This document shows positions 45,434 to 55,032 of a stretch of DNA of 64,000 nucleotides, one piece after another. This DNA comes from Uranotaenia lowii. Its lineage: Eukaryota > Arthropoda > Insecta > Diptera > Culicidae. The first letter of the stretch is position 1, and every line of letters starts with the position of its first letter. Position numbers and translations under genes: made by a program. The notes below the pieces were generated by a model that had not been told where the DNA came from, ran no database searches, and saw nothing but the letters and a program-made list of their open reading frames with translations. The stretch spans positions 137,900,409-137,964,408 of the forward strand of contig NC_073691.1 of assembly GCF_029784155.1 (NCBI RefSeq), in the 5' to 3' direction.

Positions 45434-47059
45434 TAAGATTATCAAATCATGTATCTTATTTTTTTATCTACCATAATTGGCTAATAAAAAACGAGCGTAT
45501 TAAAAAATCCAATTCAAATGTGTGTGTGATAAACCGAATCCTCTATTATCTGCACACAAAAATAGTTATGATTGTGTAAGATTTTTTCTTTTGTGTAGAC
45601 CCCTGATAGTTTCATGATAACTCGTAGATTGCGCCGGTACATCATCCGACAATATTCTCGCTAGCTGATTTTTTTCCATCCTGCTGTGTCCTGTGATAGG
45701 ATATGGGATATGTTTTAATTGTTTTTTTGTTTTTCAGACATATACAATGTGGTAGCCCTGGGAGGACTATGTCAGTTATTAGAAAGCTTGTTAATGCCGG
45801 TCCAGCTTTGAATCTTATACCGGTAATTCCACCTCCAATAAAGTTCATTATTGGAGTAGAGTCTGATTTTTGGGTGTAAACTCGAGCGGGTTGCGTCAGT
45901 CGCAGTGTGATAGTCCCCGAGATAGTTGAGTGTTCCCGGTTAGTCTGCAGAGCTTAGTCCAAACTCCAAAGAAGATTTTTCCAGGAGATTTTTCCAATAT
46001 GGCCGGTTAAAACTCACTTTGATTTACTTCCAGCTGCTGAAGCTGAACTTGGGTGAAAAGAGCTAATTAACCGTAGAAAGGTAACAACTTAAAAATTTAT
46101 GGTTAATTTAGAACCCTTACCTGGTGTATTTTTTTGAGTAAGTGAAGATTTATAATTTATTAATAATGTATAATTTTTGCAAATTTTAAGGGTCTGTTAC
46201 TCATAAAATTTTGAAAAAAAGCTGTTTTGTCCGATAGGAGACATTTTTATTGGGCCCAATGTTTCGCTGTCTTCACGGAAGATAATCGGTCTGGAGCAGG
46301 GGGTGACAATCTGGTTCTTCTTGAGAACAAGGATCTTTTTCTTTTTTTCTATCCATCGGGAGAAACGTTTATGGTGTTTTCCTCTCAAAGCAGTTCAGAG
46401 TTGAAAAAGTCAAAATTTCAACCAATGAGGAACCAGAATGATGGGTGTGTTAGTGTGCAATCATTCATAATTCTCTAGGATTTGACATCTAGTCCGGTTT
46501 CTTGACAGCAAAATGTCAGGTTTTTTATGGGCCCACAAAATCGTGGGCCCGTAATTTTGATGGTTGTCAAAATCAATGACAAAGGATAGGGCTTTTCGAG
46601 TTGATAAAAGATTTTAACGAAGACAAAATTAAAGAAGCTCTCAGCTTTTTGGAAAAAGCACGATTCATTATTTGAAAAAAATGTTCAATATCGACACACC
46701 GTGTCTTCGAAATAACTAACTAGAAAAAGAAGAAAAGTGGTTATATAGAGTATGAAACTCTCGGCCAAAAACACCAAAGTCATACATACATACAAGGATA
46801 GGGCTGTCACCCCCCTGGTCTGGAGTGTCTCAAGAGCGCGATGCCCTAGGACACACCCACCCATAGCGGTTACATGATGCGGGCTGGCTTCCGTGGCTCG
46901 ATAATGACACCCGAAAATTGAGCTATGTCCCACGTATTCCTAAAAGCAGCGACGCGTCAAATGGGAGAGGAGGAAGAACAGGAGAGAAAATCGAGGGTAG
47001 AGCAGCGATGAAATGTCGGAGTCGGTAAGATGCGAAACGACAAGTTAGTTGGGAGCGAG
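45434..47059. other. Intergenic DNA, no gene recognised
   Basis: 46522-46544 is a short hairpin (GGGCCCACAAAATCGTGGGCCC). 45745-45960 has a moderately GC-rich stretch with AATAAAG and could be an LTR remnant, but no paired repeat is present. 46800-47050 is also GC-richer. Open frames of 60-90 codons show no motif. Confidence 0.4.
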
Positions 47060-47700
47060 CGGCCTTTAAGCACGGTCGAAAAATTTAAAACGGAAAATTA
47101 AAACAACATCCAAAAAGTTATCCGATTCCATCCGGTGGTTCCAGCTTAGATCCGTTGGCAACATCCCAGGCTCCCACATCCCGAGTCCCCTTGTAGGGAC
47201 ACGAAACCGAGGCACAATTTGTGGTCCTCTGGCGGTGTACGGGAAAAAAAGGGAAATCGTCCGGTGGTTTCCATTGACATTAACCGGCAACCTACCCATC
47301 TCCTGCACCACGTGTCTCCCAGTAGAGATACGAATCCTTGGCACGATTCGTGGTCCTTCGGCGATGTCGGGCCGGACAATCCCGACAAATCCCGTTGGAA
47401 ATCAATCCGGTGGTCATCAAAAGTAATCGCATTAAATCTGTTGGTCCGAGCCGGCATCCGCTGGCATTCTACCAGGTTCCCGCACCACGTGTCTCCCAGT
47501 AGAGCTCGAATCCTTGGCACGATCCGTGGTCGTCGGCGGTGTTGGAGCCCCGTTGGCGGCGCATACCGCTGGCATTCCGTCTGACGGGCCAATTGTTCCG
47601 ACAGACGATTCGAGGGGTGCGGAATAGCGGTAAGCAAATGACCAATTCCTCGTTATACCTGTCGTCGAACCCAAGCCAATTTCCTAAATCGCCACAATAA
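47060..47700. repeat. GC-rich degenerate tandem repeat
   Basis: CACCACGTGTCTCCCAGTAG occurs at about 47307 and 47481, with a diverged copy near 47170 (CACATCCCGAGTCCCCTTGT). Between them GGCACGATTCGTGGTC-like phrases repeat. Open frames of 80-163 codons run on both strands across it and mirror the repeat; no domain is recognisable. A possible AATAAA lies at 47797. It may be the body of an unidentified retroelement. Confidence 0.5.
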
Positions 47701-49341
47701 AATTCCTCCCACACCGAACCAAGTCAGTGCTCCAGCAGCATGAGCAGCAACGGTCGCAACGTAGTTCCTTTTTCATAAATGTTGTTTGTGTCATGAATAA
47801 AAAAAAATTACAAAATTACATAAACCTGCCTTCTGCATAATTAACCCCGAAAGAGCCGGTACATTTGGGAGGGGTTCTTACTTTGTGTTTAGTTTCGCCT
47901 ATCTTCCTTCAACTTTATCGAGGTTCTCCTAGGTAGGGTAACGGACCTATTTTGGACCGCTTTGGGTAGTGCCTATGCTATTTTCTGAAATAAAAATGTA
48001 CATGTTACCATTTTCGACTGCTTAATCCGTTCATTACGAAGATCAAGGCTTTTTCTGTCGAAATATATTATCGTTTGTTGCAATGTTACAAGATTTAAGC
48101 GTAAAAACTCGTTTCTTCGATCATCTGGTCTGGTCAATATTTTGGACCACCAGGTTTCTATTTTGGACCACCCTCTGGACCTATTTTGGACCACCCTTAA
48201 ACTTAATAAGTGTTTATTCTAAATTTTGCTTTATTTATGACAACGATTGAGGCGCAATTATGAGAATAATTCAGTTAATCTTTTCCTTTCTTAAACTTGT
48301 AGACAAGTTTTGGTTGTTCACATTTATCAATTCTTGGACTAACTTTCTTTAATTTTCCCCCAATCTCTATTTAGGTACCTTTGTTTATTAAATATTCCCT
48401 ACTTCAACCATCTGTTTTTCTACTACTTCTTGTGCTTTAAAACAGTAATTTTCGATAAGAATATAGTAAGAACAGAAAAACTCCTCCGTTTTATAATGTG
48501 TTTTAAATGTTTTGAAAATTCCGACAGCACACTGCATTCTCGACGAAATTCGTTTTTTGAATCTTTGGGACCAATTTTTGGAACGCAAATCTCCTTCAGG
48601 CGACCCAATGATACGTTAGTAATGTCTGACATCAACAACTCCGCGACATCATTTGAGGCATTTTAACTTCCAAAACCTTAGTGGATTTGGTTTGGCTTCA
48701 GTTCTGTAGAATACATAGATTCAAAAATGATAAAAAATATACGAGAATTATGTAATCTTTTTAACCATCTTTACCCAGATTTTTGTTGTGGAAAAATTCG
48801 CAAAAGTTCAGTTTTATCTTTGAAATGAAGAGTTAATCACCGTAAATTCATTTTATGAAATTGTTTTATCGGCTATATCGGTGAAATTTTATATTCTTTG
48901 AGAAAGAATATTTAAGAATTGGAAGAAGAAGATTAGAATAAGGTGAAAGATGTTGAAAATGAGCGGAAGGGTAATTTTAATTTGAAAAACTTTTCATCAC
49001 ATTTCATCGTTTTGTTCCTCACGGGCCTACTACCTTGCAGTGGTAGATACTTTTATCTTTGAAAAACCTTTGGTCCAACGAAAATAAATAACCCTAGTTT
49101 ACAGCATTTTTGAACTCAGTAAACTGAAGGTCATTTCCAATGTGAAATCGGGCGCTGAATCCGAAAATGAAATTCAAAAAAATCTCAGTAGAACCGTTTT
49201 TGAGTTATGCTCCAAACATGAAATTTCGAAAAAATTAAAAAAGTTCTTGTATTTAGATTAAAATATCTCAGACGGCATAACAGTAATTTGAAATCTCTCT
49301 TTTGCATATTGAAGGTGAATAAATTTTCTATCGATCATCTG

Positions 49342-49505
49342 TGTGTGGGGCACGAATAGATGTATGGGTTTAGCACACATTCTCTCTGAGCTGTCTCGAG
49401 TGTCACCTCAGTTATGACGCATCCGTCAACATAGTGAGGCATAACGCCAGTTCCGTGGTCGAGAATATATCGGTGGGTGATCTCTGTTGGTGTCCATGTT
49501 GCACA
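49342..49505 (+). repeat. Left LTR, 164 bp
   Basis: Begins TGTGTGGGGCACGAATAG and ends CATGTTGCACA. A TATAT motif near 49465 could serve as core promoter. Bases 49471-49487 are complementary to 49613-49629 in the leader. Confidence 0.95.
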
Positions 49506-49507
49506 TT

Positions 49508-49523
49508 TGGCGACCGACAGGAC
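49508..49523 (+). other. Primer-binding site, tRNA-Arg-like
   Basis: TGGCGACCGACAGGAC starts two bases after the left LTR. It resembles the TGGCGACCGTGACAG-type site I recall for insect gypsy elements primed by tRNA-Arg. The exact tRNA was not checked. Confidence 0.65.
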
Positions 49524-49755
49524 TAAAAAAAGTCTTACATTTCAGTAGATAAAAGTGAGTGATTTGTTTTTATGTGAAACTGACGTTTTTTTGAATGGGA
49601 AAAGAATCTGCTACAGAGATCACCCACCGGGGAGAATTGCAGAAGAACGGAAAGTTTCAGTGTTGCCAGATTTCTCAATTACTGAAACAATTAAGAAATT
49701 AAAAAAAAAGTAGTACAATCTGGATTACAATATGGTCAAACAGGTAGTATATTTA

Positions 49756-50457
49756 TTGCGGGTCGAGAGGACCGCAAATTGAAACAGCGTGTTGAGAGGA
49801 CAGCTGTATTAAAAAAAAGGCGAGTTGAGAGGACAGCCTAATCATTGCGTGTTGGATGGACCGCAATGGAAACAGCGTGTTGAGAGGACAGCTGTAATTA
49901 AAAAAAAGGCGAGTTGAGAGGACAGCCTAATCATTGCGTGTTGGAAGGACCGCAATGTAAACAGCGTGTTGAGAGGACAGCTGTATTTTTAAAAAGGCGA
50001 GTTGAGAGGACAGCCTAATCATTGCGTGTTGGAAGGACCGCAATGGAAACAGCGTGTTGAGAGGACAGCTGTACTTTCAAAAAGGCGAGTTGAGAGGACA
50101 GCCTGATCATTGTGAGTTGGAAGAACCGCAATGGAAACAGCGTGTTGAGAGGACAGCTGTATTTAAAAAAAAAGGCGAGTTGAGAGGACAGCCTAATCAT
50201 TGCGTGTTTGAAGGACTGCAATGGAAACAGCGTGTTGAGAGGACAGCTGTACTTTAAAAAAAATGCGAGTTAAGAGGATAGCCTATGATTTGCGAGTTGG
50301 GAAGACCGCATAGGAAACAGCTTGTTGAGAGAACAGCTGCATTGAATTAAGGTGAATAATAAAAAAAACAGCGTTTTGAGAAGTCAGCTGTTTGGAAAAA
50401 AAGTCGATTTAGGGGTCATGTCTAATAATTGCGGGGTGAGAGGATCGCAAAAAAAAA
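49756..50457 (+). repeat. Tandem array of about 20 RNA-type hairpins
   Basis: An 89-bp unit is repeated about six times and then decays. Each unit holds three small stem-loops sharing the loop core GTTGAGAGGAC or GTTGGAAGGAC. The stems differ: ACAGC/GCTGT (for example 49784-49807), AGGC/GCCT (49818-49839) and ATTGCG/CGCAAT (49844-49867). Variants keep pairing (ATTGTG/CGCAAT near 50110 through a wobble pair). No protein is encoded across it. Its likely role is RNA-level, for example binding a Gag or host protein. Confidence 0.85.
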
Positions 50458-52432
50458 AAAATAACAGAGAAGACAGCTGTAATAAAAATAAAAAAAATTG
50501 CGAGTATCAAGGATGGCCTAATGATATCGAGTTTTTGAAAAGAAAAGCTTATCATGAGGTTAGCTGTTTGAATTGGAAGAAAAATAACACAGAGCTGGTT
50601 CAGAGTGTTTGAGTTGACTTTTGAAATTTCATAAGGAATGAAAATGAGAAAGTTTTTTGATAAAGCTAGGCAAAAGCGTTTTAAAAACCTTTGTTTTTGA
50701 GCAAAAAAGGAACAAATAAGGAAAGCTTTGTGAATTGAAATGCTAGACGGAATTTTAATGTCTATGCTATCAGAAATTTCAAATGATTATGTTAATGTAA
50801 AGTTAATGTCAACAGCTCGAAATATCATTCCTTGAGTTTTAGTGTCTCAATAAGCTGTCACTTGAATAATGAAGACGTACTAACGCTAGTTTAGTTGACC
50901 TTTTACTTCAAATGATTTCGGTTGGTAAATGATTCAGTTAAAAAAAAAACATTGAGTCGGTGTTAACTCTAACCAGTATCCATTGATTTGAATCTGTTCC
51001 AACTATCCAACTTGTGGGAAAAATTTGTCAAAAAAACGACTTCGACTCGTTGGAGATGAGGTTTTTTTCAGTTTTTGTTCTGGTTTAGAGCTCAAAGTTT
51101 ATTTCAGTTGATTTGTTATTTTGAGGCAGTTTTGATACGATCGAAAATAGAGCAATGGAAACGTAGTTATGTTGTATTTATGTGGCAGCAAGATTGGTCG
51201 AACGAGAAAAATAAGTTTAAAATAAGTAAGTACATGTGACCAGTACTTGATGATATTAAGCAATGAATGGCAGGGCGAGCGCGGGGGTTCTACCTAGCAC
51301 AAGGGTAATTGCAAACGTTTTGTTTAGCATCCACGTTGGTTAGAGCCAAAAAGCACGTCAACTGCGATCGGCGAGACGTATGGCTTAGAACGAGGTAAGC
51401 CGGGTAAGACGTGTTTTCGCGATTTACTTGCGTGTTAAGTACCTTTTGTATAGTCTTATTTAGACATGTTAATTAGCAATAAATGAAAAATCAATTGGAC
51501 TGGCAATCCTGACGTAGACTTCAGTTGACAGTTATGAAAGTGCCATGCGGTTCCTTTTAGCCGCTCCGTAGTGGTATGCGTGAGGATCCTTCAATTTGGA
51601 ATGTGAGAGAGCTGGCGAGATGAAACTCGCGTGGCGATCATGGTTGCCACAGGTACAGATTTCTTTTAATGATTCGACCAAAACAAACTACAAAAAACGT
51701 TTGGTTGAAAGATTATTAGACAAATCAAACGACTATTTTTCCAGTAAAGGATGCCAGTATGTGAAATGGTGTTATCATTTGTAGTATGTAGTTAACGGAT
51801 TAGTAGTTCATCAAACAGAATATTTCATCATATTTAGTTGAGAAGTTCGTGATTTGATAATACAGATTTTGAGTGAAATATAAAAAAACAAGCCATTTAC
51901 AGAATTCAGATGTTTCTTGTAAAGCGCTATTGAATTGCTCAACCTTGTAAGTACAGATCATTGTTCAAATAGTTTACGATTTTTTAAGTTTGGTACAGAT
52001 TTTCGTCAAGTGGTGTAGATGAAGAAGACTTTTTTCGATTGAAAGTTGAGATTTCCGTGTAGCAATGCTGGTCAATGGCCTCTCAACGAGAGACAAAAAA
52101 ACGAGAATGAGAGGGATGGTAGGAGGGAAGTAGTATCATTACGTAGTCGTTACATTGCACGCACACATTGTCATCGTGTGCCTATCAACTCAATATAAGG
52201 AGAAACATTCTTAAGTTTTTGCAGTCATCATCGTGTTTTGGGGAATGGAGAGAGCAACTCAGAGAGCTTGCTTGACACATAGCGCCAATTGGTTTTCAAT
52301 AGCAAAATCACTCATTATTCTAACCGTACCAGACTCTCCTTTGGCCAGAGCTGCAAAATGTCGGTTGTAAAGTGATAATATGTTTTACCGAAAATTTTCT
52401 CAAAAAAGCTTGTTGAAACGATTTTTTCTTCT

Positions 52433-52446
52433 GAGAGGAAGGGAGA
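52433..52446 (+). other. Polypurine tract before the right LTR
   Basis: GAGAGGAAGGGAGA directly abuts the right LTR, the position and composition expected of the plus-strand primer in reverse transcription. Confidence 0.75.
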
Positions 52447-52610
52447 TGTGTGGGGCACGAATAGATGTATGGGTTTAGCACACATTCTCTCTGAGCTGTC
52501 TCGAGTGTCACCTCAGTTATGACGCATCCGTCAACATAGTGAGGCATAACGCCAGTTCCGTGGTCGAGAATATATCGGTGGGTGATCTCTGTTGGTGTCC
52601 ATGTTGCACA
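52447..52610 (+). repeat. Right LTR, 164 bp
   Basis: Same sequence as the left LTR with no difference seen on base-by-base comparison. The adjoining ATCTG at 52611-52615 is the target duplication. Confidence 0.95.
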
Positions 52611-55032
52611 ATCTGAACACTGTTTTTGCGTTTGACCAACAGTATTGTTGGTATTAGTGACTTTATGAGAAGACAAATTATAAAAAACGCATTTTTTTAG
52701 AGAAAATTTTGTTTCAACGAAAGTTTTAGACTCGATGGTAGCATTTTAAAAATCTGATTTTCTTTTGCGCTTAAATTTCAATTCAAAACAAAGATTTCAA
52801 GTGGTTATTTATCAGAATCGGTTGAAAATTGAAGAAGTTATGGCTACTTTACCATAACTGTAATTTTTGCAGTTTTTAATAATTTAACGAACCGCAGTAC
52901 ACTTATCATAGTATAGGAAGAATGAAACATGATAAATCTCACTCGCTTCAAGTCAAAATTATTTATAAGCTTACCAGAAGGTCACATGCCAAGTTTCAGG
53001 AAGATCTGACCATAGGGAGACGTTGCTTAGGTCTCAAACGTGAATAAAATTTTGAGGTATTTTGCCCGAAAGGAACGAAAAATACTGGTTTTTCATCAAT
53101 AACTTTTTTCCTCACTGGCTGATTGTTTTTTATGGTTGATTTTCTTACATCCTAAGTTGAGACAAATATTTCACCCGAAGACTGTAACTCGATTGGTTTT
53201 GAAACAGAAAAGTTATTGCGGTTCAAAGGCCGCAAATTTTGTCCAACACGCAATGAGTACTTTTTACGCAATGCTTTTTATACGAGAATTTTCGACCAAA
53301 ATACAATTTTTGAACCCCAATAACTTTTCTGTTTCAAATCCAATCGAGTTACAGTCTTCGGGTGAAATATTTGTCTCAACTTAGGCTTTAAGAAAATCAA
53401 CCATAGAAACAATCAGCTAGTGATGAAAAAAGTTATTGATGAAAAACCAGTATGTTTCGTTCCTTCCGGGCAAAATACCTCAAAATTTTATTCACGTTTG
53501 AGACTGAAGCAACCCCTCCCTATGGTCAGATCTTCTTGAAACTTGGCATGTGACTTTCTGGTAAGCTAATAAATAATTTTGACTTGGAGCGAGTGAGATT
53601 TATCATGTTTCATTTTACCTATACTATGATAAGTATACTGCGGTTCGTTAAATTATTAAAAACTGCAAAAATTACAGTTATGGTAAAGTAGCCATAACTT
53701 CTTCAATTTTCAACCGATTCTGATAAATAACCACTTGAAATCTTTGTTTTGAATTGAAATTTAAGCGCAAAAGAAAATCAGATTTTTAAAATGCTACCAT
53801 CGAGTCTAAAACTTTCGTTGAAACAAAATTTTCTCTGAAAAAATGCGTTTTTTATAATTTGTTTTCTCATAAAGTCACTAATACCAACAATACTGTTGGT
53901 CAAACGCAAAAACAGTGTTCAGATGATCGATAGAAAATTTATTCACCTTCAATATGCAAAAGAGAGATTTCAAATTACTGTTATGCCGTCTGAGATATTT
54001 TAACCTAAGTATAAGAACTTTTTTAATTTTTTCGAAATTTCACATTTGGAGCATAACGCAAAAACGGTTCTACTGAGATTTTTTTGAATTTTGTTTTTGG
54101 ATTCAGCGCCCGATTTTACATTAAAAATGTTGGTCAGTTAATCAAGTTCACGATTTTTTTAAAATTTTGTAAACTAGTGAATTGTTGGAGTAAATTCTTC
54201 AACATTTTTTTTTCCATAGATTGCATAACCACAGGGGCTGCAAAATAGCAATTCTCGTGTTCTTAAGCTGTAGCTTTCGACAACTGCTTATCAAACAGTT
54301 GCCATTATTGTAGATTGTAAGATTAACTTGGTTTGAAGAAAAGTGCACAAAAAGTAAGTGAAAACAATGATTGGCTTGGTTTTATGCCAATTTAAGTGAA
54401 CCCCTTCTAAAGGCGGGTTTGGGCTTTAGCGAGTTGATTAAATAAAATAATGCCAAAAAGACCAAATTTTATTTATAATAAGCGATTATAATAGTGTGCA
54501 TAATTCTTTTCATATCGTCGTACACCGTTTTATTACGTTCATGAACATTTAACAGCGAGTTAAATACTCAGGTTATGTTGGGTGGTCCAAAATAAGTCCC
54601 TAAGGAATTAAGTTGGACCTATTTTTGACATGGGAAGAATTGCGATAAAAACGAGTTTTTCAGGTTTTTCAAGCTTGCTAACTTGAACTTAGTTTTCATG
54701 TATTTTATCATAACTGTAAACATGTTTTTAGTTTTTAAATTCATCACAGCTAGGCAGAAAACTTCTTCAAAGTTGACTCCAATAATGGCACGTCCTCTTG
54801 AAACGAGCTTGATTTGGTCCAACTGTCAGAAATCAAAACTTTGTTTTCAATTTTCTATCACTTATCAGTTTATTTAAATGGAAACTTAGATATGATTAGA
54901 ATCATAAGAAATAGCTTTAACTATATTTGTTCAAATTTTTCATGATAAGCATGATTTATGAGAGAAAGATTGGAAAAAAGCTGCAAGGTGGTCCAAAATA
55001 TGTACCCGGTTCAAAATAAGTCCGTTACCCTA

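Larger units (their letters stand above)
49342..52610 (+). mobile_element. Non-autonomous LTR retrotransposon with identical LTRs
   Basis: The 164-bp LTRs (49342-49505 and 52447-52610) are identical by eye, start TGTG and end CACA, and are flanked by the 5-bp duplication ATCTG (49337-49341 and 52611-52615). A PBS-like TGGCGACCGACAGGAC follows the left LTR; a polypurine tract precedes the right one. The 2.94-kb inside has no gag, protease, RT or integrase motif and no frame over 90 codons. It therefore depends on another element for proteins (a TRIM/LARD-like design). Identical LTRs imply a recent insertion. The inside begins with a hairpin array. Confidence 0.9.
49097..54174. mobile_element. 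Long foldback element with GTTTACA ends, split by an LTR element
   Basis: Left arm 49097-49341 plus 52616-53227 pairs with right arm 53308-54174 around an 80-bp loop. Ends GTTTACAGC and TTGTAAAC lie next to TA (49095-49096 and 54175-54176). Without the LTR element it is about 1.8 kb. Its inner arms (phrases AACTTTTCTGTTTCAAATCC and CAGTCTTCGGGTGAAATAT) resemble the loop of the foldback at 841-3307, which has unrelated ends. Non-coding. Confidence 0.8.
47936..55030. mobile_element. Outer TA-flanked element with GGGTAACGGAC ends
   Basis: Ends GGGTAACGGACCTATTTTGG (47936) and, inverted, GGGTAACGGACTTATTTTGA (to 55030), flanked by TA (47934-47935 and 55031-55032). The motif TATTTTGGACCACC is reiterated near the left end (48140-48195) and near 54580. 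Most of the length is the two nested elements; the remaining roughly 2 kb is non-coding. A right-end fragment is also at 13230-13380. Confidence 0.7.

Noticed and set aside
47146..47637. 163-aa minus-strand protein
   Set aside because: The frame follows a degenerate tandem repeat, overlaps a 121-codon frame on the other strand, and shows no motif.
49756..50457. CRISPR-like array of short repeats and spacers
   Set aside because: Eukaryotic context, spacers are not unique, units are nested 89-bp tandem repeats with paired stems, and the array lies inside an LTR element.
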